From Arcobacteraceae bacterium (GTDB lineage: Bacteria; Campylobacterota; Campylobacteria; Campylobacterales; Arcobacteraceae), in assembly GCA_023229945.1 (NCBI GenBank), contig JALNYH010000002.1, positions 1 through 64,000 on the forward strand: a stretch of 64,000 bases of DNA, given 5' to 3'. Shown here piece by piece: positions 1-8,237 of this stretch (positions are counted from its first letter, which is position 1; each line of letters starts with the position of its first letter). Under the pieces are notes generated by a model. That model saw nothing but the letters and a program-made list of their open reading frames with translations. It had not been told where the DNA came from and did no database searches. A program made the translations under genes and the position numbers.

Positions 1-21
1 ACTCCGAACTTGATTCGGAGT
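1..21. repeat. short inverted repeat with CTTGA loop
   Basis: A perfect 8-bp stem (ACTCCGAA/TTCGGAGT) encloses the loop CTTGA and is followed by CTA. The same layout (CCG, two bases, CTTGA, two bases, CGG, then TCTA) recurs at 14075-14095. There is no T-run after it, so it looks more like a dispersed palindromic repeat than an intrinsic terminator, although it could end an upstream gene outside the window. Confidence 0.5.
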
Positions 22-71
22 CTATTCTATAACTTAATCAATAAGTTCAATTTACAAAATAAAGGAAATAA

Positions 72-464
72 ATGAAACAAATGTTATTCAAAGAAAAATA
101 TCCAGTGTTTACACTTGAAATATCAAAAAGTGAAACGAAATATCAAAATATAGATGAGATTTTTGTATTTTTAAAACAAAAAATTGATGCTCATCCAGTT
201 GCAACTTTTATAGCTGAGTTTGACCATATGAGTCACACAAAATCATTTAATGATAGTGTAATAGCTGATGGGATAATAGATGCAAAAAATCTTGTTTTTT
301 GTTTTGGCAAAGAGATACCTACAAGTAAAATACTTGCGGTTCGTCCTAGAAGTATAGGAATTTGTGAGTTTAAAGACCATTTTGATATTTCAATACTTGA
401 AGTTCCAAATGAAGGGTTGCATACTATATTGGAAAACTGGATAAAAGAAGTAGCAACACTATAA
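72..464 (+). CDS. small conserved protein, DUF6858-like
   Basis: A 130-residue soluble protein without signal peptide or membrane segment. A ribosome binding site AAAGGA precedes the ATG. The stop is one base before the ATG of the HAD-family gene, so the two are probably co-transcribed. The sequence reminds me of the DUF6858 family seen in Campylobacterota, but this is recall rather than a computed match. The middle holds an NLVFCFGKEI stretch and a single Cys pair (residues about 78 and 100) with no recognisable catalytic motif. Function unknown. Confidence 0.75.
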   Translation: MKQMLFKEKYPVFTLEISKSETKYQNIDEIFVFLKQKIDAHPVATFIAEFDHMSHTKSFNDSVIADGIIDAKNLVFCFGKEIPTSKILAVRPRSIGICEFKDHFDISILEVPNEGLHTILENWIKEVATL

Positions 465-465
465 C

Positions 466-933
466 ATGACAATAAATATACCAAATTTTAAAAATATTGA
501 GCTTAAAAATATTGTTTGTGATTACAATGGGACTATAGCCAAAGATGGTAAACTACTTGAAAATGTATCCCATCTATTTAATAAACTTTCAAAAGATTTT
601 AAGCTTTATGTAATAACAGCTGATACATTTGGAAGTGTAAAAGAAGAACTAAAACATCTTGACATTGAAGTAATTGTTCTTAAAACGACAAATCATACTC
701 AAGAAAAATGTGATTTTGTCAAATCTTTGGATAATGAGTCATGTATTGCAATAGGCAATGGCAACAATGATGCTTTGATGCTTCAAAATACTGCTATTTC
801 TATCGCTGTGATAGGGTTTGAGGGATGTGCTACAAAAGCTATGTTAAATAGTGATATAGTTGTCAATAATATTGAAGATGCGTTATCTCTACTGTTAAAT
901 CCAAACAGACTAATAGCGACACTTAGAAAATAA
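466..933 (+). CDS. HAD-superfamily phosphatase-like protein
   Basis: A 155-residue HAD-fold protein. Motif I is CDYNGTIAKDG near residue 19, where the usual DxDGT is DYNGT: the first Asp is kept and the second position is Asn, as in the soluble relatives of P-type ATPases. Motif II is ITAD (about residue 51) and motif III/IV is IGNGNNDALML (about residues 96-106). The small cap-less form resembles the isolated P-domain proteins annotated as ATPase P or Cof-like. The second Asp acts as acid/base in phosphatases, so a phosphatase role is uncertain. It follows the DUF6858-like gene by one base. Confidence 0.85.
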   Translation: MTINIPNFKNIELKNIVCDYNGTIAKDGKLLENVSHLFNKLSKDFKLYVITADTFGSVKEELKHLDIEVIVLKTTNHTQEKCDFVKSLDNESCIAIGNGNNDALMLQNTAISIAVIGFEGCATKAMLNSDIVVNNIEDALSLLLNPNRLIATLRK

Positions 934-939
934 GTGTCG
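917..939. terminator. bidirectional terminator hairpin
   Basis: CGACACTTA and TAAGTGTCG form a 9-bp perfect stem with loop GAAAA, followed by TTTATTT on the plus strand. It spans the stop codon of the HAD gene and ends one base before the stop of the convergent antiporter gene, so it probably serves both. Confidence 0.7.
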
Positions 940-940
940 T

Positions 941-2086
941 TTATTTAATCTTAGTCATAATATTTATAGATATCATAAAAAACAATGCTTGTATAACTGA
1001 TGCTAATACAAAAGAGTAATATTCATTTATATCTATTGCATTATTATTTAAAGCAATAGTAGCAATTGCAATCAAAAATGTCAAAGGCATAGAATAACTA
1101 AAACTAAATAAAATAGTATCACGAGTTCCTAAATAAGAACGATATGCAACAAAAGAGCTAACTAGCCTTACTATTATCATAGCCAAAACAATAAAACCTG
1201 CACTATGCAATATCTCTTCTGTAAACAAAACATCTAAATCCAAAGTACTACCTACATATATAAAAAACAATGGTACTAAAAATCCAAATCCTACACGATG
1301 TAGTGTATGAGGAAGTTCAACTTTGTGCTCAAAAAAGTTAGCAATAAAAACTCCAGCTATAAAAGCACCCAAAACCATATCAATACCAAGATATTGCATT
1401 ATAGCTATCAAAATAAAAAATAAAGCCATTGATACTCTGATATCTTGACTCATAGTATCGCTATCTGGCATAATATTTCTTCTAAGTCTTGGAAACCACC
1501 AAAATAGTACATGAAGACCTTTAAAAGCATAAAATGCAATCATAAGAATAAGTATAAGTATTGCAATATTTTGATAAAACTCTTTACCGATACCATGTGA
1601 TACTATCGCATCAAAGATTACAATTGCACAAATACTAATAAGCTCACCAACTACACCTATAATAAGTGCTAGTTCTAGCCATTTGTGTTTTTTCCCATGT
1701 TCATTAATCAAAGCCATAATCATACCAAGAGAAACTATAGGAATTGCAACAATATAAACTGGATTTAAATCAAATAGAAAATAAATCAATACAGATAACC
1801 CATACAATAGTACAAAATATATAAATGTTTTTTTGAAAATACTATCACTTAAATTAAAGAAATTTTTGATATTTATTTCAAGCCCTGCTAAAAACATAAG
1901 ATAAAAAAAGCCTATTTTTGCGATATCTTTAAATAATTCGTTTCCACTTTCAATAAAACCAACCCAAACTACAATTGCACCTAAAACTATTTCAACAACA
2001 GAAACAGATATTTTAAGTGTTTTTGAAAAAATAGGTGCTAATATAATCAAAAGTACTATTTGTGATAGAAATGCTAAGTTTTCCAT
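941..2086 (-). CDS. cation:proton antiporter, CPA2 (Kef/NapA-like) family
   Basis: A 381-residue membrane protein with about 11-12 hydrophobic segments along its whole length. It begins with a short segment and the pattern KTLKISVSVVEIVLGAIVVW. A FLAGLEINIKNF stretch near residue 65, typical of CPA2 transporters, and the paired MVLGAFIAGVFIAN segment near residue 240 support the family. It has no C-terminal TrkA_N/RCK domain, so it is the short, unregulated form. It should exchange Na+ or K+ for protons across the cytoplasmic membrane. It is convergent with the HAD gene and divergent from the cytochrome gene; no Crp/Fnr-type -10 fits its direction. Confidence 0.88.
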   Translation of the reverse strand: MENLAFLSQIVLLIILAPIFSKTLKISVSVVEIVLGAIVVWVGFIESGNELFKDIAKIGFFYLMFLAGLEINIKNFFNLSDSIFKKTFIYFVLLYGLSVLIYFLFDLNPVYIVAIPIVSLGMIMALINEHGKKHKWLELALIIGVVGELISICAIVIFDAIVSHGIGKEFYQNIAILILILMIAFYAFKGLHVLFWWFPRLRRNIMPDSDTMSQDIRVSMALFFILIAIMQYLGIDMVLGAFIAGVFIANFFEHKVELPHTLHRVGFGFLVPLFFIYVGSTLDLDVLFTEEILHSAGFIVLAMIIVRLVSSFVAYRSYLGTRDTILFSFSYSMPLTFLIAIATIALNNNAIDINEYYSFVLASVIQALFFMISINIMTKIK

Positions 2087-2166
2087 ATAAACCTTTTATA
2101 TTTTAAGAGGCTTGTATTTTAGCTAAAATCTTCTTAAAGGACAAATTAGTCTATATTCGTATAAAT

Positions 2167-2208
2167 TTGATTTATGTCAAGGATTTTCTTTTTGATATAT
2201 TATAAAAT
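2167..2208 (+). promoter_or_regulatory. Crp/Fnr-type box plus -10 for cytochrome c553
   Basis: TTGAT-TTAT-GTCAA at 2167-2180 is followed after 22 bases by TAAAAT (2203-2208). This puts the box centre at about -41.5. The ATG of the cytochrome gene begins 58 bases after the box. Confidence 0.75.
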
Positions 2209-2237
2209 TCGATAATTTAAAACTCAGGAGAACAAAA

Positions 2238-2534
2238 ATGAATACAAAAATTAAATTAGCAACTATTGCCTTAGCAGTTACTATGACTTCATCTTTATTT
2301 GCAGAACCAAGTTATACTAAATGTATAGCATGTCATGGAGCAAATGGTGAAAAAGTAGCTTTAGGGAAGAGTAAGATTATCAAGGATATGAGTAAAGCTG
2401 ATTTCATCGCTGCACTTCAAGGTTATCAAAATGGTACTTACGGCGGACCAATGAAAGGTCTTATGGCTGGTCAAGTAAAAGGACTAACAGCTGATCAGAT
2501 GGAAGCTCAAGCGACTCATCTAGGATTGAAATAA
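2238..2534 (+). CDS. periplasmic monohaem cytochrome c (c553 type)
   Basis: A 98-residue precursor. A Sec signal peptide covers residues 1-22 (MNTKIKLATIALAVTM, cleavage near FAEP). The haem motif CIACH is at residues 29-33 and a distal Met candidate lies in GGPMKGLMAG. This is the size and shape of class I cytochrome c553, a soluble electron carrier between the bc1 complex and terminal enzymes. AGGAG precedes the ATG. A Crp/Fnr-type box stands upstream in the same geometry as at the denitrification genes, so I infer that it donates electrons to NirS, Nor or NosZ. Confidence 0.9.
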   Translation: MNTKIKLATIALAVTMTSSLFAEPSYTKCIACHGANGEKVALGKSKIIKDMSKADFIAALQGYQNGTYGGPMKGLMAGQVKGLTADQMEAQATHLGLK

Positions 2535-2555
2535 GTGTTTTTTAACACTTATTTC
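2528..2555. terminator. bidirectional terminator hairpin
   Basis: GAAATAAGTGTT and AACACTTATTTC form a 12-bp perfect stem with a TTTT loop between the convergent cytochrome and histidine kinase genes. The AAATAAGTGT core is shared with the hairpins at 917-939 and 6037-6064. Confidence 0.75.
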
Positions 2556-2559
2556 GAAT

Positions 2560-4875
2560 CTATACTCTACTATTATCTTCTCTTACTTTAGGAAACACTA
2601 CAACAAACATAGCACCTTTGCCATCTTCATCTTCCACCGTTGAAACATTTAACATCCCTTTAAAATGATTTTGTATAATTTGGCTACTCATATATAATCC
2701 AAGACCAGTCCCTTGGCTTTGATGCTTTGTAGTGAAATATGGATCAAAAATTTTATCTATAATATCTATTGGTATACCATGGGCATTATCTTTAATAGTG
2801 ATTTTAATATTTTCGCCTTCTTGCATCAAAGAAATAGAAACAATCTTATTTTCAATATGGTTTTGTAAAAGTGCATCTTTTGAATTTGATAGAATATTTA
2901 GCATCACTTGAGATAAAAGGTTTTCATTCCCAAAATAAGATATAGATGTATCAGTATTTAGATTTACTTTAATAAAATGGTTTTCATATGAAGCTTTGAT
3001 AATATCCAATGTATCTTGGATTGAATCAACTACTAAAAAATCTTTTTGAGAATTGTTTTTGCTAAAGAAATTTCTAAAATTTTCTATAGTTTTGGATAAA
3101 AATTCGGCACTTTTCATAATAGAATCATTAGCTTTTGCTATATCATTTGATTCAAGTATATTAAATTCTTCTTTTAATTTCAAGCCACTAATTGTTGCAG
3201 TTATCGCACTAAGAGGCTGACGCCATTGATGTGCTATATTCCCCATCATTTCTCCAATAGCAGCAAGACGGGTTTGTTGTTGGAGTAAAATATCTTTTTG
3301 TCTATTTTTTTCTACTTCATCAACTATTCTATTTTCTAGATTTAAATTTAGTTCATTTAACTCTTTTGTTTTATTGGTCACTTCTTGTTCAAGTGATTCT
3401 TCATATTCTTTAATGGCCGTAATATCAGTATGAGTTCCGACCATTTTGATTGCATTGCCATTTGAATCACTCAATACACTTTTGCCTCTTCCTTCAATCC
3501 ACATCCAAGACCCATCAGCTTTTTTGAGTCTAAATTCTATAGAATAGTGATTGTCATTTTTTAGCTGTTCTTGAATATCTTGATGTGTTGTTTCCATATC
3601 ATCAGGATGTTGCAAAGATTTCCACACATCATATGTTACTTCAAATTCATTATATGTATATCCCAACAATTCATAACAATTCTTATCCCAGATTACTTTA
3701 CCACTAGGGATATTCCACTCCCAAATTCCTATTTTGACAGCTTCAAGTGTAATTTCTAGTTTTTCTTTTGCCTCTAATATGTCTTGTTCTTGCTTTTTTT
3801 TCGCTGTAATATCAGCCACATAACACCCAAGTCCCATTCTATTTTCACTTATTTTTACTGGGAACTTATGGGTTTCAAATATTTTATCACCAATTTGTTC
3901 TTCTGAAATCACCAATTCTTGTTTGCTGATTACTAATTCATCACTTACTGTACAAGCTTGTGCAAAATCCTTATCCATTAAATCATGGTCATTTTTAAAA
4001 AATAGTTGCTCTTTTGTTTGTCCAAAAAAGTTTTCTAATGCTTTATTGGTCAAAATATATCTTAATTTTGAGTCTTTTATAAAAACCATTTCTTGCATAG
4101 AATCTAGTAAAGAACTATATCTTTGTTCACTCTCTTCTAATTCCATTCTTTCATGTTTTATTGTTTGAATCATATTGTTCATGGTATTAACAAGTAAATG
4201 TATCTCTTTTGCACCATAATTTGGTATTAATTTTACTGGAATTCCATCCTCATCTGTATAATTAATAATATCAATAATACTAGCAAGAGGTTTTAACATA
4301 AGAAAATGAATAGTTAAAAAAAGTGTAATTATTAATAACAGAGAAATTGCTATAGAATTAATTATATTTGATATTATGATACTTTTAAGTTCAAGTTTCA
4401 TAGAATAATCTGTGATATATATAGTAATCTTACCTATTATTTCACCAGAAGCTGAAGTAACGGGATAAGTATTTGTATAAAAAGATTTTGCTAACTTTTC
4501 TAAGTGTTTATTATCCTCAAAATCATAATCTATTAAGTTCCAATTATCATCTTTAATCTTCCCACTAATATAAGAGTTAATCCCCAATATTTTACCCATA
4601 TTATAATCTTCTAAAACAATAGCAAGTATATTTTCATGACTCATCTCATTCAAGATTAAGTTTTCATAAGATGTTGGGGAATATGATTCTATATAACTAA
4701 CTACATTTTTTTGTAAAGATTCAATAGTATGATTTGAAGTAAGTTTCATATCTTCTATTATTTTATCTTTTGTTTGAATATAAGTATATGTAGCATAAAC
4801 TGATATTATAATAAGCACTACGAGAAGGATATTGATGCCAATAATCGTATATAATGAATATTTATTTTTTAGCAT
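2560..4875 (-). CDS. membrane sensor histidine kinase with two PAS domains
   Basis: A 771-residue kinase. A transmembrane segment (residues about 9-29) is followed by an extracytoplasmic sensor region (30-160) and a second membrane segment (about 165-190). Two PAS domains follow (about 250-360 and 375-495; the second ends in a typical PAC stretch), then a coiled coil and the kinase core. The phospho-acceptor His is in NIAHQWRQPL near residue 549; the N box is MLNILSNSKDAL, G1 is DNAHG (a variant of DNGxG) and G2 is GTGLGLYMS. It lies 21 bases downstream of the TorT-like binding protein gene, suggesting a TorT/TorS-like sensing pair. No response regulator gene is adjacent. Confidence 0.9.
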   Translation of the reverse strand: MLKNKYSLYTIIGINILLVVLIIISVYATYTYIQTKDKIIEDMKLTSNHTIESLQKNVVSYIESYSPTSYENLILNEMSHENILAIVLEDYNMGKILGINSYISGKIKDDNWNLIDYDFEDNKHLEKLAKSFYTNTYPVTSASGEIIGKITIYITDYSMKLELKSIIISNIINSIAISLLLIITLFLTIHFLMLKPLASIIDIINYTDEDGIPVKLIPNYGAKEIHLLVNTMNNMIQTIKHERMELEESEQRYSSLLDSMQEMVFIKDSKLRYILTNKALENFFGQTKEQLFFKNDHDLMDKDFAQACTVSDELVISKQELVISEEQIGDKIFETHKFPVKISENRMGLGCYVADITAKKKQEQDILEAKEKLEITLEAVKIGIWEWNIPSGKVIWDKNCYELLGYTYNEFEVTYDVWKSLQHPDDMETTHQDIQEQLKNDNHYSIEFRLKKADGSWMWIEGRGKSVLSDSNGNAIKMVGTHTDITAIKEYEESLEQEVTNKTKELNELNLNLENRIVDEVEKNRQKDILLQQQTRLAAIGEMMGNIAHQWRQPLSAITATISGLKLKEEFNILESNDIAKANDSIMKSAEFLSKTIENFRNFFSKNNSQKDFLVVDSIQDTLDIIKASYENHFIKVNLNTDTSISYFGNENLLSQVMLNILSNSKDALLQNHIENKIVSISLMQEGENIKITIKDNAHGIPIDIIDKIFDPYFTTKHQSQGTGLGLYMSSQIIQNHFKGMLNVSTVEDEDGKGAMFVVVFPKVREDNSRV

Positions 4876-4896
4876 TTAGTATTTTACTTATGGTTT

Positions 4897-5862
4897 TTAT
4901 TTTTCAATACCAAGCACATTTTTCTTTATAGTTGGTAACATTTCTTCTATATTTTCAGATGAAATTGCAAGAATTGGTAATTGAATATTTTTTTGTACTT
5001 CTTTGCCTTTTAGATGCTCATCCATCACTTTAACTGATTCTTGACCCATCAAATATGGCTGTTGCATCGCTGAACCTACTAAAATTCCTTTTGGTATAAG
5101 ATTCAAAAACTCTGGTTCTGCATCAAAAGTAATAAGTAGTATTTCGTTTTTACCACTATCTTTTATAGCATCTAATGCACCTTTGTATTTATCAGAACCC
5201 TGTAGCCATATAGCTTTTAGGTCTGGATATATATTTATTAACTCTTTTGAGTACTCATATGTCTCTTCATAAGAAAATGTGATTTGTTGTTTTATATCAG
5301 CACCTTTGATACCTGCTTCACCCAAAGCTTGCATAAATCCAGCCGTTCTTGCTTGTCCGTTGGCTCTTTGTTGAGGAATGGCGATAATCCCTACTCTTCC
5401 ATTTTGAGCATCTTTTTCAATCATCTTTTTTGCAAGAACTTTACCTATATTATATGCTCCATCAAAATTATTTGATGAAATATAAGATACATACTCACCA
5501 CCATCAGTTCCAATATCAGATATTACTACAGGAATACCAGCGTTTTTTGCTAGTCTCAAAATCGTTACACAAGCTAAAGAGTTGGTTGGCGATACAATAA
5601 TCCCTGATACTTTGTTCTTTAAAGCTTTTACGGTATGTTCTAATTCTGTTTTTGCATTGTTATTAGAGCTATAAATTACCACTTCATAACCCAAAGAATC
5701 AGCACTATTTTGTACACCTCTTGACATTATTTGCCAAAATGGAATACTCATATCTGAGACTATATAAACTAATTGTTTTTTGTTTAAATCATTTGCAAGC
5801 ACTGAAGTAGTTGTAGCGAAAAGAAATAATACTACGCTAGATAGTACCTTCATAATATTCAT
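4897..5862 (-). CDS. periplasmic sugar-binding-like protein (TorT-like)
   Basis: A 321-residue protein with a Sec signal peptide (residues 1-23, cleavage after VLA). The rest is a type I periplasmic binding fold of the Peripla_BP_4 family. Markers are YIVSDMSIPFWQIMSRGVQ near residue 33, GIIVSPTNS near residue 95 and GIPVVISDIGTDGG near residue 118. AAAGGA precedes the first ATG by 8 bases. No ABC permease or ATPase is nearby. Together with the kinase gene 21 bases downstream, this argues for a sensory role like TorT or LuxP rather than import. The ligand is unknown. Confidence 0.85.
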   Translation of the reverse strand: MNIMKVLSSVVLFLFATTTSVLANDLNKKQLVYIVSDMSIPFWQIMSRGVQNSADSLGYEVVIYSSNNNAKTELEHTVKALKNKVSGIIVSPTNSLACVTILRLAKNAGIPVVISDIGTDGGEYVSYISSNNFDGAYNIGKVLAKKMIEKDAQNGRVGIIAIPQQRANGQARTAGFMQALGEAGIKGADIKQQITFSYEETYEYSKELINIYPDLKAIWLQGSDKYKGALDAIKDSGKNEILLITFDAEPEFLNLIPKGILVGSAMQQPYLMGQESVKVMDEHLKGKEVQKNIQLPILAISSENIEEMLPTIKKNVLGIEK

Positions 5863-6036
5863 TTAAAAATCCTTTTATTACTAAAATTAAACATTTTAGT
5901 TACACTATTATAACATATTTTTATACATAAGTTCTTAAATATTATACAGTCAGCTTTAATTTAAGAAAAAAATTATTTAAATATTACATATGGATTATTG
6001 ATTGATTATATCTTCAAAAGTTTAATTAGATTTATT

Positions 6037-6064
6037 AAAATAAGTGTATCGTAACACTTATTTT
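6037..6064 (-). terminator. terminator of the nap operon
   Basis: AAAATAAGTGT and ACACTTATTTT form an 11-bp stem with a six-base loop, overlapping the stop codon of the minus-strand PAS gene. Read on the minus strand it is followed by an A/T-rich tract. It shares its AATAAGTGT core with the hairpin at 2528-2555. Confidence 0.65.
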
Positions 6065-6528
6065 AATTCTACATATTCATCAAAAGGGATATACCTAATG
6101 ACTCTTATCATATCTTTGTTTTTTAGTTTCATTTCGTCATATTTTCTTTGCATTTTTGTGATAGTTTCTTTTGAGATAGGTGATCTCATGGATTTATATT
6201 CTACCAAAACATCATCTTTATAAACTCCAGAAACCTCAGCATATACCCAATAATATCCACCATCTTTTCTCATATTTTTCACATAACCTTGCCACATTTT
6301 ACCACTTTGTATGGTCGTCCATAAGTGTTCAAAGGCAACTCTAGGCATATCAGGATGTCGTAAAAGATTGTGTGGTTTGCCTATAAGCTCCTCTACCTTG
6401 TATCCAGAGATATCTGCAAAAGTCTCATTTGCATAAGTAATAATACCTTTCAAATCTGTTCTTGATATTATAACTTCACCTTCTGGGACTATTGTTTCTA
6501 TTAAAAAATTGCTATCATTATATGTCAT
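6058..6528 (-). CDS. single PAS-domain protein, Aer-like, at the end of the nap operon
   Basis: A 156-residue cytoplasmic protein made of one PAS domain (residues about 15-125). It has the pattern ISRTDLKGIITYANETFADI and GKPHNLLRHPDMPRVAFEHLW, as in the Aer redox/energy-taxis receptor PAS domain that binds FAD. There is no transmembrane, HAMP or signalling domain. AAGGA precedes the ATG. It follows napD by 23 bases in the same direction, so it is probably co-transcribed with nap. It may be a diffusible redox sensor that docks onto a separate receptor, as CetB does with CetA in Campylobacter; that role is inferred. Confidence 0.85.
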   Translation of the reverse strand: MTYNDSNFLIETIVPEGEVIISRTDLKGIITYANETFADISGYKVEELIGKPHNLLRHPDMPRVAFEHLWTTIQSGKMWQGYVKNMRKDGGYYWVYAEVSGVYKDDVLVEYKSMRSPISKETITKMQRKYDEMKLKNKDMIRVIRYIPFDEYVELK

Positions 6529-6551
6529 ATTGATTCCTTGTGTTTTGGTAG

Positions 6552-6926
6552 TTATTCAAGATGCTTTGCAAAGTCTTCTAAGTCCTTTTTTCTTAAATCC
6601 CCACCATAAACTATTTGAGATGGATCAACAATCTCAGTATTTAACATAGCAGGAACAGCATCTGAGTTTTCAAGTACTGTGATATTTCTAGATAACTCAT
6701 CTTCACTATATGCCATTTGCATATCTGCACATACCACATGAGGAAGAGCTTGGATTATTCTTAATTTTGTAAGTTCTTCACTTACACTCTCACCTTCAAT
6801 AGTGATGATAACTCTACCTTTTTCATCATGTAAATGATAATCACACACACCACTTTGTTTTAAACTTTCTACTACTTCTTCTACATATTTTGGTGCAGTT
6901 TGCACTATGATACTTGATATATTCAT
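6552..6926 (-). CDS. napD: NapD, chaperone for NapA maturation
   Basis: A 124-residue cytoplasmic protein starting MNISSIIVQTAPKYVEEVV, the ferredoxin-like beta-alpha-beta start of NapD. NapD binds the Tat signal peptide of NapA and holds it back from export until the molybdenum cofactor is inserted. Its place downstream of napL and the rest of the operon matches the Campylobacterota order napAGHBFLD. The C-terminal 35 residues after the core extend beyond the short enterobacterial NapD. AAAAGGA precedes the ATG. Confidence 0.9.
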   Translation of the reverse strand: MNISSIIVQTAPKYVEEVVESLKQSGVCDYHLHDEKGRVIITIEGESVSEELTKLRIIQALPHVVCADMQMAYSEDELSRNITVLENSDAVPAMLNTEIVDPSQIVYGGDLRKKDLEDFAKHLE

Positions 6927-6943
6927 CTTTTTTTCCTTTTAGA

Positions 6944-7891
6944 TTAATTTAATTTATAGTAATTGATTTGCTTACTATCGCTACTTACTAATATTTCATT
7001 TTCATTTATAAATAAAATCTTAGTTATGGTAGCTCTTGCATCCAATAGCTCATAAAGTCTATTTTTGGTATCTACTTCATATACCAACACATCGTTTTCT
7101 ATATTATAAGCAACGGCTGCTAGTTTTGCATTTTCACTCAATGCACAGCTATAAAGTAAGAAATCAAATTGCAAATAATACCCACCAAATGGCTTATAAA
7201 TAACAGCTCTTCTATCTTGACCAGCTGTGAGTATAACACCTTTTTTAAAATCAAGTTGAAATACTTTATCTACATTTTGTCCATCATATTCTTTCAATAC
7301 TTTACCACTATAAGTATCCACTACACGAGCTATCCCACTTTCATCACTACTTACGAATTTGAGTTTATCTTCACTAAGAGTAAAATCTGAAAATGAAGAT
7401 GTGCTTAGTTGGTTATTGTAGATAAGTTTTTTTGTCTTAGTATCATATAAGATATGCTCATTTGTCAAAAGCCCAATCAAAACCTTTGAATTATCTACAA
7501 ATCTAGCCTTTCGCATAAAGTATTTACTTTTTATATCTAACACATTTTGCAAAGTATTGTTTGTATAAATCCATAAATTTCTATAACCCATCTCCCCTTC
7601 ACTAACAAACAATACCTTATCATCAAGAACATCTACAGAATAGATTTTTGTATCTATATCTTTCCCCATAAAATCTTTTATCATAGGTATTTCTATAGAA
7701 TTTACAAGCTCTTTTGTAGCTATATCAAAAATATCTATTTTGCTTGCATTTGTAGCAACATATAGTAAATTTTTCGATATTACCATATCTTGCACATCAC
7801 CACTTGCAATCAAAGACAAATTTGGATTTAGTTGTTTTTGAGCATATAAATTTATCCCAAAAAGCAACATTACCAATACAAAGATTTTCAT
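6944..7891 (-). CDS. napL: NapL, periplasmic beta-propeller protein
   Basis: A 315-residue protein with a Sec signal peptide (residues 1-17). The mature part is a run of WD40/YVTN-like blades with repeated patterns such as VISKNLLYVATNASKIDIFD. NapL occurs in epsilonproteobacterial nap operons between napF and napD; its biochemical role is not settled, with a part in NapAB assembly or electron transfer usually suggested. The start overlaps the stop of the 88-aa gene upstream by four bases (ATGA), so translation is coupled. Confidence 0.88.
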   Translation of the reverse strand: MKIFVLVMLLFGINLYAQKQLNPNLSLIASGDVQDMVISKNLLYVATNASKIDIFDIATKELVNSIEIPMIKDFMGKDIDTKIYSVDVLDDKVLFVSEGEMGYRNLWIYTNNTLQNVLDIKSKYFMRKARFVDNSKVLIGLLTNEHILYDTKTKKLIYNNQLSTSSFSDFTLSEDKLKFVSSDESGIARVVDTYSGKVLKEYDGQNVDKVFQLDFKKGVILTAGQDRRAVIYKPFGGYYLQFDFLLYSCALSENAKLAAVAYNIENDVLVYEVDTKNRLYELLDARATITKILFINENEILVSSDSKQINYYKLN

Positions 7892-8154
7892 TCTGTAATT
7901 CCTTGCAATTTGCTATCAATCTCTCTTATGGCATTTTCTATTTGAGCAAAATGCCTAGGTGTAACATCTGGGTCTTTTGACCACTTTACTTCTATTTGAT
8001 TATCATGTTTTGAACCCATTTTGGTAACTGCAAATGAAAACTCATCCATAGTATTACAAATATAGCCCTCATTATCTGTAGTATCTATTACTCTAATCAA
8101 CCAATTATCATCTTCTTTTAACTCTATATGAGCGATTATTTGCGTATTTTCCAT
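7888..8154 (-). CDS. 88-aa unknown protein inside the nap operon
   Basis: An 88-residue soluble protein without signal peptide or cysteine motif; its only Cys is in EGYICNTMDEF. It is acidic, and predicted strands at IAHIELKEDDNWLIRVID are followed by a C-terminal helix. AAAAGG precedes the ATG. It sits between napF and napL and overlaps napL by four bases, while an 80-base gap containing a palindromic repeat separates it from napF. I do not recognise the family. Tight coupling to napL suggests a role in nap expression or assembly. Confidence 0.8.
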   Translation of the reverse strand: MENTQIIAHIELKEDDNWLIRVIDTTDNEGYICNTMDEFSFAVTKMGSKHDNQIEVKWSKDPDVTPRHFAQIENAIREIDSKLQGITE

Positions 8155-8180
8155 CTTATACCTTTTTAAGTTACTGAGTT

Positions 8181-8237
8181 CTGAGGTACTGAGGTACTGA
8201 GATAAAAAACTCAGAACCTCAGCACTAAGTACCTCAG
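8181..8237. repeat. TGAGGTAC palindromic element, copy A
   Basis: CTGAGGTACT (8181-8190) pairs perfectly with AGTACCTCAG (8228-8237). An inner stem GAGGTACTGAG (8191-8201) pairs with CTCAGAACCTC (8210-8220) with one mismatch around an A-rich loop. A second element with the same CTGAGGTACTGAG core and A-rich loop occurs at 56877-56917. This copy overlaps the napF stop and lies between two genes of the nap operon. Confidence 0.75.

Noticed and set aside
1..21. Terminal hairpin considered as part of a tRNA or as an intrinsic terminator.
   Set aside because: No T-loop consensus or cloverleaf arms adjoin it, and no T-run follows.
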